DNA from: Planctomycetota bacterium
Lineage (GTDB): Bacteria > Planctomycetota > Phycisphaerae > WQYP01
DNA: 64,000 nucleotides
Reading direction: 5' to 3'
Assembly: GCA_021819825.1 (NCBI GenBank)
Contig: JAKAEZ010000008.1
Span: 22,555-86,554, forward strand
A program made the translations under genes and the position numbers. Shown one piece after another: positions 1 through 8,731 of this stretch. Under the pieces are notes generated by a model that saw nothing but the letters and a program-made list of their open reading frames with translations, was not told the origin of the DNA and did no database searches. How positions within the stretch are numbered: the stretch's first letter is position 1; every line of letters starts with the position of its first letter.

Positions 1-196
1 GCTTGAGATACATGCGATAGAGCGTCAGAGCTTTTTCCAGCCGCCCGTTTTCGCGTGATAATTCCACCAGTCTGGCGGAATTGGTGGTGGTGCCGGCCTC
101 TTCAAGTTCGCGTTGTACCGCCCCCTGCCGCTCGTGCATGCCGTGGAGCTTTCTGAGCACCAAATCATGGCCCTTCGTGCGCACCGTGTCCGACAT
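1..196 (-). CDS. prfA: Peptide chain release factor 1, N-terminal part (cut by window edge)
   Basis: Only the first 65 codons are inside the window. The start is ATG at 196, with an AGGA-type ribosome site about 8 nt upstream. The peptide begins MSDTVRTKGHDLVLRKL and continues as a charged helix containing 'RLVELSRENGRLEKALTLY', which matches the N-terminal coiled domain of RF1 that precedes the PCRF domain. The gene lies just downstream of rpmE on the same strand, the common bacterial rpmE-prfA order. The GGQ and PxT motifs would lie outside the window, so RF1 rather than RF2 rests on the N-terminal pattern and the neighbour. Confidence 0.75.
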   Translation of the reverse strand, partial: MSDTVRTKGHDLVLRKLHGMHERQGAVQRELEEAGTTTNSARLVELSRENGRLEKALTLYRMYLK

Positions 197-247
197 ATCG
201 CCAATTCCTGAAATCCAAAGGCCTGCAAGGCAAACTGATGAATCCGC

Positions 248-292
248 ATAAATAAAAACGTCGCGCCCGGCCTTGCGGCGGACACGACGTTT
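248..292 (-). terminator. Intrinsic terminator between rpmE and prfA
   Basis: Arms AAAACGTCG (254-262) and CGACGTTTT (284-292) pair over 9 bp around a GC-rich interior. On the minus strand the hairpin runs into a T-rich tract (CGTTTTTATTT). It sits about 20 nt after the rpmE stop, so it probably ends most rpmE transcripts and lowers read-through into prfA. The outer stem is symmetrical, so some function on the other strand is possible. Confidence 0.7.
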
Positions 293-313
293 TAAGTTTT
301 TGGCAAGGCCATG

Positions 314-544
314 CTACTTGGTGGATTGCATAGCTTTTTTCACATCAAAATTCGCGTACTTTTTCTGGAAGCGTTCCACGCGTCCGGCCGTATCAACAAA
401 TTTCTGTTTACCCGTGTAGAACGGATGGCAAACGCCGCAAATATCAACTTCGATGCGTTTGGATGCTGATCCGGTTTCAAAGGTATTGCCGCAAGCACAA
501 TGGGCTTTGACAAAATTGTAATCGGGATGGACTTTTTCTTTCAT
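314..544 (-). CDS. rpmE: 50S ribosomal protein L31
   Basis: The 76-residue protein is a structural component of the large ribosomal subunit. It begins MKEKVHPDY and carries the zinc-ribbon cysteines of the C+ form of L31: 'CACG' near residue 17 and 'CGVC' near residue 37. These are followed by the family hallmark '[20 protein letters not shown]'. The length is normal for bL31. An AAAGGA ribosome site lies about 8 nt upstream of the ATG. The promoter at 578-583 gives a short leader and a terminator follows the gene. The zinc-binding form implies no zinc-independent replacement at this locus. Confidence 0.96.
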   Translation of the reverse strand: MKEKVHPDYNFVKAHCACGNTFETGSASKRIEVDICGVCHPFYTGKQKFVDTAGRVERFQKKYANFDVKKAMQSTK

Positions 545-577
545 GATGGATCCTTTCGTATCTGTTCATCTAACCCT

Positions 578-583
578 ATTATA
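578..583 (-). promoter_or_regulatory. -10 element of the rpmE promoter
   Basis: On the minus strand this is a perfect TATAAT, placing transcription start near 571 and giving a leader of about 27 nt before rpmE. It is embedded in a 13-bp palindrome, CCCTATTATAGGG (574-586). No good -35 hexamer is seen at 16-18 bp, so an activator or the palindrome itself may contribute. Confidence 0.5.
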
Positions 584-635
584 GGGCTGAAATTAATACC
601 AGTCTGGCCGCATTCCGCACGTGCGGCACTGTTAT

Positions 636-708
636 TAGCGGCGTCCGGACTCGAACCGGAGACCTTGGGCTTATGAATCCCGCGCTCTACCAACTGAGCT
701 ACGCCGCC
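636..708 (-). tRNA. tRNA-Met (anticodon CAT)
   Basis: A 73-nt cloverleaf is readable on the minus strand. The 7-bp acceptor stem starts GGCGGCG, the D arm is GCTC...GAGC, the anticodon loop is TTCATAA with anticodon CAT, and the T arm is TCCGG-TTCGAGT-CCGGA. The first pair is G-T and not the mismatch typical of initiators, which favours elongator Met (or a tRNA-Ile with a modified CAT). The anticodon stem has only three strong G-C pairs flanked by two mismatches, which is unusual. CCA is not encoded. Confidence 0.9.
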
Positions 709-854
709 GGATTTTCAAGCCCCGCATTATAGCCCAAACCGCCTGATTGTGGCAAATCATCGCCGATTCTTGAAGAATAAGGCCATAGGCCGTACACTTC
801 GTTGTTTGGGCGGAGATATTCGCCGCAGTTATCAGCCGCAAGGAGGATAGGACC

Positions 855-1790
855 ATGCAATACAATTTACTGGGTAAAACGGATTTACGGGTCTCCCGCC
901 TCAGCTATGGTGCCTCGCCGCTGGGATCGGTTTTTGGACCGGTTCGGGAAGAAGATGGCATTGCCACGGTTCATGCCGCTTTGGAATGCGGAATCAATCT
1001 TATTGATGTATCTCCATTTTATGGCCTGACCAAAGCGGAGACGCTTTTGGGCAAGGCGCTGAAAACCGTGAAACGTGACCGCTATTATCTCTCCACAAAA
1101 GTCGGGCGGTACGGCAATGATACCCGTGATTTTGATTTTTCAGCTAACCGCGTAATTGCCAGTGTGGATGAAAGTCTCGGGCGACTGGGGCTGGAATATG
1201 TTGATATAATTCAATGCCATGATATTGAATTTGGATCATTGGATCAGGTTATCCATGAAACCATTCCCGCACTGTTGAAATTACGGGATACTGGAAAGGT
1301 TCGATATATCGGTATTACAGGGCTGCCCTTGAAAATATTCCGGGAGGTTCTGGCGCAAAGTCCTGTGGATGTGATCTTGTCGTATTGCCGGTATTCACTA
1401 AATGATTCGTCCCTTTTGCAGTTAATTCCCCTGCTCAAACAGAAAGGCGTCGGGATCATCAGCGCTTCGCCCTTGTCGATGGGTTTATTAAGTGATCAGG
1501 GGCCGCCGACGTGGCATCCGGCACCGCCGGATGTTCAAGCGGCCTGCGCAAAGGCGGTTAAACATTGCGAAAAACGCGGGAGCAATATTTCCAAACTGGC
1601 GTTGCAATATTCCCTGGCCAATGCCGATATCGCCACAACGCTGGTGGGCACGGCAAAGGAACAAAATATCCGCATGAACGCCCAATGGGCGGATGAATCG
1701 CTGGATCAGCAGCTTCTAGCGGAAGTGCTGGAGATTCTTAAACCAATTCAAGGAAAGTCCTGGCCCAGTGGCCGCAAAGAAAATAACTAA
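855..1790 (+). CDS. Aldo/keto reductase, L-galactose dehydrogenase-like
   Basis: The 311-residue protein is a cytoplasmic NAD(P)H-linked oxidoreductase with the AKR (alpha/beta)8 barrel. The family tetrad is visible: Asp in 'LIDVSPFYG', Tyr in the same motif, Lys in 'LSTKVGRYG' and His in 'IIQCHDIE'. The start 'MQYNLLGKTDLRVSRLSYG' is typical. Wording and length are closest to L-galactose/L-fucose or D-threo-aldose 1-dehydrogenases, which oxidise sugars at C1. An AGGAGG site lies 8 nt before the ATG. It is followed 75 nt later by a zinc alcohol dehydrogenase, so the two may act in one sugar-oxidation route. The exact substrate cannot be read from sequence. Confidence 0.88.
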   Translation: MQYNLLGKTDLRVSRLSYGASPLGSVFGPVREEDGIATVHAALECGINLIDVSPFYGLTKAETLLGKALKTVKRDRYYLSTKVGRYGNDTRDFDFSANRVIASVDESLGRLGLEYVDIIQCHDIEFGSLDQVIHETIPALLKLRDTGKVRYIGITGLPLKIFREVLAQSPVDVILSYCRYSLNDSSLLQLIPLLKQKGVGIISASPLSMGLLSDQGPPTWHPAPPDVQAACAKAVKHCEKRGSNISKLALQYSLANADIATTLVGTAKEQNIRMNAQWADESLDQQLLAEVLEILKPIQGKSWPSGRKENN

Positions 1791-1865
1791 ACCCAACAGG
1801 TAAGGATAATTTTAGGCCGGTGCCGATCCCCATGCCGGGTCGCCCGGCCAAAGAAGGATTAAACC

Positions 1866-2882
1866 ATGAAATCGCTTTTACTTCGTGAACCTGGAAACTT
1901 TGAGCTGATCATGAGCGATGAACCCGGAGCACCGGGGCCTGATGACGCCTTGGTGCGCGTGCATCGAGTGGGTGTCTGTGGCACAGATTTACATGCGTTT
2001 CGGGGAAAGCAGCCGTTCTTTACGTATCCGAGAATTCTGGGCCATGAACTGGGAGTTGAGATTCTTGCCATCGGTCCCAATGACAAAGCCTTAAAAATTG
2101 GTGACAGATGCTCCGTGGAACCTTATATCAATTGCGGCACATGTATTGCGTGTCGGCGCAACAAACCTAATTGCTGTGTGAATCTGAAAGTCATGGGAGT
2201 GCATATTGACGGGGGGATGCGCGAACGCATACATGTGCCAATTCGCAAATTGCATAAAGCAGCCGCGCTGTCTTATGACGATATTGCGTTGGTGGAAACA
2301 CTGGCAATTGGATGTCATGCCGTTGATCGGGCGCAAGTGGGCAAGGCCGATACGGTGCTGGTTATCGGAGCCGGCCCGATTGGCTTGTCGGTGATTCAGT
2401 TTGCCCAGGCTGCGGGAAGCCATGTGATGGTCATGGACATAAGTGAACAGCGACTGGATTTTTGCCGCGCGCAACTGGGCGTAAAAGATTGCCTGCATGC
2501 CGGGCATGAGCCGGCCAAGACTCTTATGAAACTGACCGATGGCGATATGGCCACGGTGGTGATAGACGCCACCGGCTATCCGAAATCAATGAGTGGTGGG
2601 TTATCCTTCATGGCGCATGGCGGAAAGCTGGTCTATGTGGGACTGTTTGTGGGTGATTTTTCACTGAATGATCCGGATTTTCATCGGCATGAGACGACCT
2701 TGCTTTCCAGCCGCAACGCATTGCCCGATGATTTTCGCAAAATTATTAAAATGATTGAATCCGGGCAAATTAACACCACACCTTGGATTACACACCGCTG
2801 CAGCGCGGATCAGGTGTTGGAGCAGTTTACCGGTTTTACTTTACCGGAAACCGGCGTTATCAAAGCCATTATTGAATTTTAA
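1866..2882 (+). CDS. Zinc-dependent alcohol/polyol dehydrogenase
   Basis: The 338-residue protein is a medium-chain dehydrogenase with an N-terminal GroES-like domain and a C-terminal Rossmann domain. The catalytic zinc site is seen in 'GVCGTDLHAF' and 'GHE'. The structural zinc cluster is the four-cysteine run in 'NCGTCIACRRNKPNCC'. The nucleotide-binding motif is 'VIGAGPIG'. It resembles sorbitol, L-threonine and sugar-acid (L-gulonate, L-idonate) dehydrogenases. An AAGGA ribosome site precedes the ATG. Its position between an aldose dehydrogenase and a fumarase suggests sugar or sugar-acid oxidation, but the substrate is not established. Confidence 0.88.
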   Translation: MKSLLLREPGNFELIMSDEPGAPGPDDALVRVHRVGVCGTDLHAFRGKQPFFTYPRILGHELGVEILAIGPNDKALKIGDRCSVEPYINCGTCIACRRNKPNCCVNLKVMGVHIDGGMRERIHVPIRKLHKAAALSYDDIALVETLAIGCHAVDRAQVGKADTVLVIGAGPIGLSVIQFAQAAGSHVMVMDISEQRLDFCRAQLGVKDCLHAGHEPAKTLMKLTDGDMATVVIDATGYPKSMSGGLSFMAHGGKLVYVGLFVGDFSLNDPDFHRHETTLLSSRNALPDDFRKIIKMIESGQINTTPWITHRCSADQVLEQFTGFTLPETGVIKAIIEF

Positions 2883-2922
2883 AGCTTCTGCGGAAACAGC
2901 CGTTGGAACAAGGAGTTTGTAA

Positions 2923-4356
2923 ATGATGTCACAGGAAGTCCCAATCAAAAAGATGCGCGTTGAAAAAGATTCCATGGGGCCGTTGGAGGTTCCCGCGGAT
3001 GCGTATTATGGCGTTCAGACGCTGCGCGCGATGCATAATTTTCCCATTTCGGGTTCTTCGATGCCGGAGACGTTTATTCGAGCCTTGGCCCTATTGAAGA
3101 AAGCGGCGGCGCTGACCAATCAGCATCTGGGATTGCTGGACGCCAAAATCGCGCAGGCTATAGCCGCTGCGGCCGATGAGATCGCATCGGGAAAATTGGC
3201 GGATCAATTTCCGGTTGACGTTTACCAGACGGGTTCGGGTACCAGCACGAACATGAACGTCAATGAGGTCATCGCCAGCCGGGCCAATGAATTGTTGGGC
3301 GGTAAGCGGGGCGATAAAGCGCCGGTACATCCCAATGATCACGTCAATATGGGACAATCCAGCAACGATACCATCCCCACCACACTGCATGTGGCGGCGC
3401 TGGTGGAGATCAAACAGGTCCTGCGGCCCGGGCTGGTAGAGCTGGAAAATGCCCTGTTGCAGCAAAAGGAAGCAACTTGGGGAGTAATTAAAACTGGCCG
3501 CACGCACTTGCAGGATGCGACACCCATTCGCATGGGGCAGGAATTTCTGGGATTCGCCGGGCAAATTCAACGCGCCGGGCGGCGGTTGCAGTCAGCGGAA
3601 AATGAATTGTCGGAAGTGGCCCTGGGCGGCACAGCGGTGGGCACGGGCATTAACGCCCATCCGAAGTTTGCGGAAGACGTGTGCCGGTATTTATCCGAAT
3701 GGCTGGGCATTCATGTCCATGAAACGACCAACCATTTTCAGGCGCAGTCCACGCTGGATAGTGTGGCGTTTGCCTCGGGCGTGATGAAAAATGTCGCCAT
3801 CAGCCTGACCAAAATTGCCAACGATATCCGTTGGATGAGTTGCGGTCCGCGCGCCGGATTGGGCGAAATAGAAATTCCGTCCGTCCAGCCGGGCAGTTCC
3901 ATTATGCCGGGAAAAGTGAATCCGGTCATCGCGGAAAGTGTATTGATGGTATGCCAGAGGGTCATCGGCAATGACACTACCGTCACAGCGGCGGCGACCA
4001 GCGGAAATTTTGAATTAATTGTTGCCATGCCTGTGGCAGGCGCCGCGCTGCTGGAATCGGTGCGGTTGTTGGGAAAAGCCAGCGCGAATTTGGCCAGTCA
4101 ATGCATTGCGGGCATTAAACCCACACAACGCGGACCGGATTTGGTGGAAGCCGGCCTCATGCTGGCGACAGCCTTGGCACCGACAATCGGTTATGAGGCG
4201 GCCGCCTCCCTGGCTAAAGAAGCAGCCGCCCGCAACAAAACCATTCGGGAAGTGGCGTTGGAAAAAACCAAGCTTTCCGCGGCGCAACTTTCTGAACTGC
4301 TGGATCCGGCCGCCATGGTAGACCCCAGCGACCGCATGTTGCCGGTTTCGGGATAA
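2923..4356 (+). CDS. fumC: Fumarate hydratase, class II
   Basis: The 477-residue enzyme reversibly hydrates fumarate to L-malate in the TCA cycle as a soluble tetramer, without an iron-sulfur cluster. Key motifs are 'SGTSTNMNVNEVIA', 'GRTHLQDATPI', 'GGTAVGTGINAHP' and the superfamily signature 'GSSIMPGKVNPV', whose loop carries the catalytic Ser. Length fits FumC. An ATG pair follows an AAGGAG site, and either ATG is possible (one-codon difference). Aspartase belongs to the same superfamily, but the wording around the signature and the overall pattern favour fumarase. Confidence 0.92.
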   Translation: MMSQEVPIKKMRVEKDSMGPLEVPADAYYGVQTLRAMHNFPISGSSMPETFIRALALLKKAAALTNQHLGLLDAKIAQAIAAAADEIASGKLADQFPVDVYQTGSGTSTNMNVNEVIASRANELLGGKRGDKAPVHPNDHVNMGQSSNDTIPTTLHVAALVEIKQVLRPGLVELENALLQQKEATWGVIKTGRTHLQDATPIRMGQEFLGFAGQIQRAGRRLQSAENELSEVALGGTAVGTGINAHPKFAEDVCRYLSEWLGIHVHETTNHFQAQSTLDSVAFASGVMKNVAISLTKIANDIRWMSCGPRAGLGEIEIPSVQPGSSIMPGKVNPVIAESVLMVCQRVIGNDTTVTAAATSGNFELIVAMPVAGAALLESVRLLGKASANLASQCIAGIKPTQRGPDLVEAGLMLATALAPTIGYEAAASLAKEAAARNKTIREVALEKTKLSAAQLSELLDPAAMVDPSDRMLPVSG

Positions 4357-4394
4357 GTCAGTGCAGCCAATTTCTGGCGGCAAGTTGCCGGCAA

Positions 4395-5534
4395 TTATAT
4401 GACAGGCGGGTGCTGGGCTGTTGCCGAGGGTGGCGGATAGGCTTCCCACGAATCAAAAAGCAAGGTTGCTAAGCCAAGCCATGCGGCCGTTTCCGCCGAG
4501 CCGGCGACTTTGATATTCCAGGCATCCATGGTGACGCGTTCGGAAAGATGGGGCAGCAACATCGCGCGAATTCCACCCATCAGTCGGTGCGCAAAGGCCT
4601 CGCCCGCCATGAACCGGCTAGCCAAAACCAGCCGGGACGGGCGCACAAAATTAACCGCATTGGAACAGGCCATGATCAGCAGATTAAGCATTTCCGCAAG
4701 TTTACCGTCCTGCACATCGGCGGTTTCAACGCGCCGGGAAAATTCTTCCGCCGTGATCGCCGGGCCAAGAAACGCGCTACTGAATATTCTTTCCATACAG
4801 CCGCTTTGGCCGCAATAACACAACGGTGTATTGACGGGAAAGCGGGTATGTCCCAGTTCGTTGGCACCCATAATGCAGCCATGATTAGGCCGCCCGTTGA
4901 TGACCATGACCGCCCCCATGCGCCCGTCATCAAATGCGATCAGCAACGTGTCCTCCTGTAACTGGGAGCGGTGGGTTACCGCCCAGCGGCCGGCGGCGGC
5001 GTGTAAATCATTTCCGATGATCAGGGGAACATCATCAAGTCCCTGCAAGAGCACCGAGGTATTCAGATGCCTCTGATGCGGGGCCGAGGAACTTAATAAA
5101 ATGCTTCCGGTAGCATGATCAATCAGGCCGGTAACCGAGGCCGCGGCCATCAAGGTTCGACGAACGCAATACGTCCTGGCAAGGCGCGTGGCTGCGGATA
5201 ATAATCGGCTTTCCTGTTCGACCGACTTGGAAATCGGTGCGACGGTCACATCGCCATGGAGTCCTAATTCCGCAATTTCGACTTGGCCCGGCTCAATGGA
5301 AATTCCAAGAATGCGCCGCGATGAAGGATCTAAAATTAAGGGAATTTGTGGACGCCCGCCGGTAGAAGGTTTTGGATCCAGTTCCTTAACCAGACCGAGT
5401 CGCTGTAACTGGGAAATTTCATTGCCCACCGCATTGGGTGTCATACCCGTCAAATCATGCAGTTCCGATCGGCTTAACTGCCCGTTAAACCAAAGCGATC
5501 TCAGGATGGCCCGTTGTGAAGCATCAATTATCAT
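4395..5534 (-). CDS. ROK-family transcriptional regulator
   Basis: The 379-residue protein has an N-terminal winged helix-turn-helix (residues about 10-60, 'GQLSRSELHDLTGMTPNAVG') followed by a ROK sugar-kinase-like domain. The ROK zinc motif is visible as 'CYCGQSGCMERI', preceded by 'NELGH'. NagC, Mlc and XylR of this family bind a sugar or sugar phosphate and release DNA. It is divergent from the NagB/PIG-L operon across 360 bp, which suggests it controls amino-sugar uptake and breakdown. No strong ribosome site is seen before the ATG at 5534. It is convergent with fumC. Confidence 0.9.
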   Translation of the reverse strand: MIIDASQRAILRSLWFNGQLSRSELHDLTGMTPNAVGNEISQLQRLGLVKELDPKPSTGGRPQIPLILDPSSRRILGISIEPGQVEIAELGLHGDVTVAPISKSVEQESRLLSAATRLARTYCVRRTLMAAASVTGLIDHATGSILLSSSAPHQRHLNTSVLLQGLDDVPLIIGNDLHAAAGRWAVTHRSQLQEDTLLIAFDDGRMGAVMVINGRPNHGCIMGANELGHTRFPVNTPLCYCGQSGCMERIFSSAFLGPAITAEEFSRRVETADVQDGKLAEMLNLLIMACSNAVNFVRPSRLVLASRFMAGEAFAHRLMGGIRAMLLPHLSERVTMDAWNIKVAGSAETAAWLGLATLLFDSWEAYPPPSATAQHPPVI

Positions 5535-5894
5535 ACCAAGGTTCTACAAGCGACAAGCCACAATGTCCAGCGCCTTACAGGCACGCGATTCAGGCACTAA
5601 CTCCGGCAACTGCACGTGGAGCGGGGCGTGTGCCGAAAGGCTGGAACATAAACCCTGACGCGGACCGATAAAAAAGTGGCAAAACTTCCCCACGGGCACT
5701 TGACTTTTATATTTTTTGTGATAAAAAGTATTATATGAATGCGTGCAGGCTTCAGTGCCGACGTTATTTACGTTGCGATTTGGTATAGTGACTATGGGCA
5801 GGCTGACAAAAACACGATCACCGCAGCTTCAAGCCCTGCAGGCTGCGCCAAAACTCGGAGCGATCAAGGGCAATGTACGTAGAGGTATGATTTC
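5535..5894. promoter_or_regulatory. Divergent control region between ROK regulator and amino-sugar operon
   Basis: No gene is seen in these 360 bp. An AT-rich block at about 5700-5740 starts with TTGACT and contains a loose inverted repeat (TTTTTTG...AAAAAG) and TTATAT. A TATAGT lies at about 5783. None has an ideal 16-18 bp partner, so promoter positions are uncertain. The AT-rich block is the most likely place for the operon promoter and a ROK operator. An AGAGG site precedes the ATG at 5895. Confidence 0.4.
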
Positions 5895-7889
5895 ATGACA
5901 CGTTCACTCTGGTCTTCTCCCTCCACCGCCGCGGTGGCCAAGCATACCAGGCCCGGGGCGTTGAGCCTTTCCACGCAGTTGCGGGGCAGCGAGCGATTAG
6001 CGGTAACAGAATTTCAACACGCGGAAGATGCCAGTCTTGCAGTGGCTCATGAAATAGCGCAGTTGATCCGATCACGTTCAGCGGCGCATCAAAAATGCGT
6101 GCTGGGGTTGGCCACAGGTTCCACACCGCTGGGCGTTTACCGGGAACTGGTGCGGCTGCATCAGATGAAATCCCTGAGCTTTCAGAATGTTGTAACCTTT
6201 AATCTGGATGAATATTATCCCATCTCCCCGGACGCCAGCCAGAGCTATCACCGCTTTATGTGGGAGAATTTATTTTCTCATATTGATATTCGTCCGGAAA
6301 ATGTGCATATTCCCGATGGCCAGATGCCGCAGGAAGCCTTGGCCGCTTACTGCCAGTCGTATGAGGCGCAAATTCGCGATTCTGGTGGCTTGGATCTGCA
6401 ACTGCTGGGCATTGGAAGAACCGGGCATATCGGCTTTAATGAGCCGGGATCTCCGGCCGACAGCCGAACACGCCTCATCGCGTTGGATCGTGTGACAAGG
6501 CTGGATGCCGCCAGTGATTTTTATGGCGAACAATATGTTCCGCGCCGGGCCATTACCATGGGTGTCGGAACGATCCTGGAATCAAGGCGTATTATCCTCA
6601 TGGCCTTTGGGGAAAACAAATCCGCCACGGTGGCGCAGGCGGTGGAAGGCCCCATTTCCGCTAATATTCCCGCCAGCTATTTACAGCAACATCCACAGGT
6701 GCAATGCGTGCTGGATTTCGCGGCAGCCGCGGAATTAACACGGGTCAAATCACCCTGGCTATCCGAGCCGATTCAGTGGAATGAACAAATGACTAAACGG
6801 GCGGTTATCTGGCTGGCCCGTAAGCTCAACAAAGCGATATTGAAATTGACCGATGAGGATTTTGGAGAGCACGGCCTGCAGGATTTGTTGGCCGGTCAGG
6901 GTCCGGCGTATGAAATAAATCTGAAGGTGTTTCGTGATTTGGTGGGAAAAATCACCGGTTGGCCGGCCGGCAAGCCGGAATCCCTGCTGCGTCCGGGCGA
7001 TATTCGTCGCCCCGGTGATGCGATATTCCCCAAGAACATTTTGGTATTCAGCCCACATCCCGATGATGATGTCATCAGCATGGGCGGGACGATTATCCGC
7101 ATGGTGGATCAGGGACATAACGTGCACATTGCCTATCAGACCAGCGGAAATATTGCGGTATTTGATGCCGATGCGCTGCGTTACGCCGATTTTGTCCGGG
7201 AGTTTAACCGCGGATTTGGTTTGGATGCGGTATCGGCGGAACGCCTGGAACGGCAGTTGGAAGAATTTGTCATTGGCAAAAAAGCGGGCGATTCGGATTC
7301 ACCGCCGCTACGCACCATAAAAACCCTGATTCGACGATGCGAAGCGCGGGCCGGTGCCCGAGCCTGCGGCATACCTCCGCAACAGCTTCATTTTCTGGAT
7401 TTACCATTTTATGAAACCGGCCTGATCCGCAAGGACCCGATCAGTCAGACGGATGTACAGATTATTCTGGAGTTACTCCAGAAATTGCGGCCCCACCAGA
7501 TTTACGCGGCCGGCGATTTATCGGATCCACACGGCACACACCGTATGTGCCTGGAGGCGCTGCTGCAGGCAATTGAGATATTTAACCGGGATTCCGGCAC
7601 AACACCGCCTGAAGTGTGGCTTTATCGCGGTGCATGGCAGGAGTGGGAACCCGAATCCATTGACATGGCGATTCCACTAAGTCCCGGTGAATTGGCGCGT
7701 AAACGAGATGCAATTTTCAAGCATCAAAGTCAGAAAGACCGCGCGATGTTTCCTGGAACTGATCAAAGAGAGTTCTGGCAACGTGCCGAGGATCGCAACC
7801 GCGGAACCGCCGATATTTTTAACCGCCTGGGGCTGGCGGAATATGAAGCCATTGAAGGATTTGTAAAATGGAGTGCGGCCAGCCAATGA
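5895..7889 (+). CDS. Glucosamine-6-phosphate deaminase fused to a PIG-L/LmbE deacetylase-type domain
   Basis: The 664-residue protein has two domains. Residues about 35-290 form a NagB-type isomerase/deaminase ('GLATGSTPLGVYREL', 'FNLDEYYPI', 'GIGRTGHIGFNEPGS'). Residues about 380-600 form a PIG-L/LmbE-like zinc deacetylase domain ('FSPHPDDDVISMGGT', and a likely third ligand in 'DPHGTHRM'). NagB turns glucosamine-6-phosphate into fructose-6-phosphate and ammonia. In the usual GIGxDGHIAFNEP motif the Asp corresponding to E. coli Asp141 is Thr here; I recall this variant from the long NagB-like proteins of Bacteroidetes. The fused domain might deacetylate GlcNAc-6-phosphate or a related substrate, and no nagA is present nearby. 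It is the first gene of the operon and overlaps the next gene (ATGA). Confidence 0.88.
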   Translation: MTRSLWSSPSTAAVAKHTRPGALSLSTQLRGSERLAVTEFQHAEDASLAVAHEIAQLIRSRSAAHQKCVLGLATGSTPLGVYRELVRLHQMKSLSFQNVVTFNLDEYYPISPDASQSYHRFMWENLFSHIDIRPENVHIPDGQMPQEALAAYCQSYEAQIRDSGGLDLQLLGIGRTGHIGFNEPGSPADSRTRLIALDRVTRLDAASDFYGEQYVPRRAITMGVGTILESRRIILMAFGENKSATVAQAVEGPISANIPASYLQQHPQVQCVLDFAAAAELTRVKSPWLSEPIQWNEQMTKRAVIWLARKLNKAILKLTDEDFGEHGLQDLLAGQGPAYEINLKVFRDLVGKITGWPAGKPESLLRPGDIRRPGDAIFPKNILVFSPHPDDDVISMGGTIIRMVDQGHNVHIAYQTSGNIAVFDADALRYADFVREFNRGFGLDAVSAERLERQLEEFVIGKKAGDSDSPPLRTIKTLIRRCEARAGARACGIPPQQLHFLDLPFYETGLIRKDPISQTDVQIILELLQKLRPHQIYAAGDLSDPHGTHRMCLEALLQAIEIFNRDSGTTPPEVWLYRGAWQEWEPESIDMAIPLSPGELARKRDAIFKHQSQKDRAMFPGTDQREFWQRAEDRNRGTADIFNRLGLAEYEAIEGFVKWSAASQ

Positions 7890-8731
7890 TGCATTCCTCT
7901 TCAGATAGCTCTGTAGCCAAGCCTCGCAAAGCCGTCATTTTGGCGGCAGGAATGGGCACGCGCATGCGAAAAACCGACCCACGGGTGTCACTGGTTGCGC
8001 AACAGGATGCGGCGGCAAGCTCGGGGCTTAAAGCCATGATCCCATTCGACCGACCTTTCCTGGATTACGTGCTAACACCTCTGGCGGACGCCGGCATTCG
8101 TGAGGTTTGCCTGGTCATCGGCCCGACACACCACGAGATTCGCCGTTATTATGGCCGTGCGGAATTTTCCCGCCGCTTGCGGATATCATTTGCGATACAG
8201 CCTGTGCCGCGCGGCACCGCGGATGCCTTATTGGCGGCCCGCGAAGTTGTCGGCGACGATCCCTTTCTTGTTCTGAATTCGGATAATTATTATCCCCTGG
8301 CGGCACTGCACACCTTGTGTGAACTTTCATCGCCCGGTGTGGTGGGCTTTCAACGCGATGGAATGCTGCTTGGCTCTAATATTACCGCGGACCGGCTGTG
8401 TCATTTTGCCATTATTCAATGCGACAACCACGGTCATCTAAAAGCGATTATTGAAAAACCCACCTCCGAGTTTCTGGCAAGCTTGCCTGAACCGGTACTT
8501 TTGAGCATGAATTGCTGGCGGTTTGATCAACGCATTTTTGCCGCATGCCAAGCCACACCAGTCTCAGCTCGCGGAGAATTAGAACTCCCGGATGCCGTCA
8601 TGGTCTCCATGCGAAAGCTTGGTGTGACCTATACGGTTGTGCCTTGCGATCAGGCGGTGCTGGATTTATCACAGCGATCCGATATTCAAGCGGTGGCGGC
8701 GCGGGTTGCCGGTCTGGCGGTGCGGCTATGA
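7886..8731 (+). CDS. Sugar-1-phosphate nucleotidyltransferase
   Basis: The protein is about 281 residues from the ATG at 7886, which overlaps the upstream stop as ATGA; an in-frame ATG also exists at 7868. The nucleotidyl-transferase signature is near the N-terminus: 'AVILAAGMGTRMRKTDP'. Further pieces are 'ALLAAREVVGDDPFLVLNSDNYYP' (metal-binding region, DSD replaced by NSD) and 'AIIEKP'. Such enzymes activate sugar 1-phosphates with UTP, dTTP or GTP. It overlaps the downstream GHMP kinase by ATGA as well, so kinase and nucleotidyltransferase are probably made in fixed ratio. Base and sugar specificity are unknown. Confidence 0.82.
   Translation: MMHSSSDSSVAKPRKAVILAAGMGTRMRKTDPRVSLVAQQDAAASSGLKAMIPFDRPFLDYVLTPLADAGIREVCLVIGPTHHEIRRYYGRAEFSRRLRISFAIQPVPRGTADALLAAREVVGDDPFLVLNSDNYYPLAALHTLCELSSPGVVGFQRDGMLLGSNITADRLCHFAIIQCDNHGHLKAIIEKPTSEFLASLPEPVLLSMNCWRFDQRIFAACQATPVSARGELELPDAVMVSMRKLGVTYTVVPCDQAVLDLSQRSDIQAVAARVAGLAVRL

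Noticed and set aside
25..285. 86-codon minus-strand open frame at the left edge
   Set aside because: It overlaps the start of prfA in another frame and runs across the terminator; its translation has no protein character, while the prfA frame does.
4360..4394. Possible terminator between fumC and the ROK gene
   Set aside because: GGCGGCAAGTTGCCGGC can only pair imperfectly and lacks a T tract, so it is not reported as a terminator.
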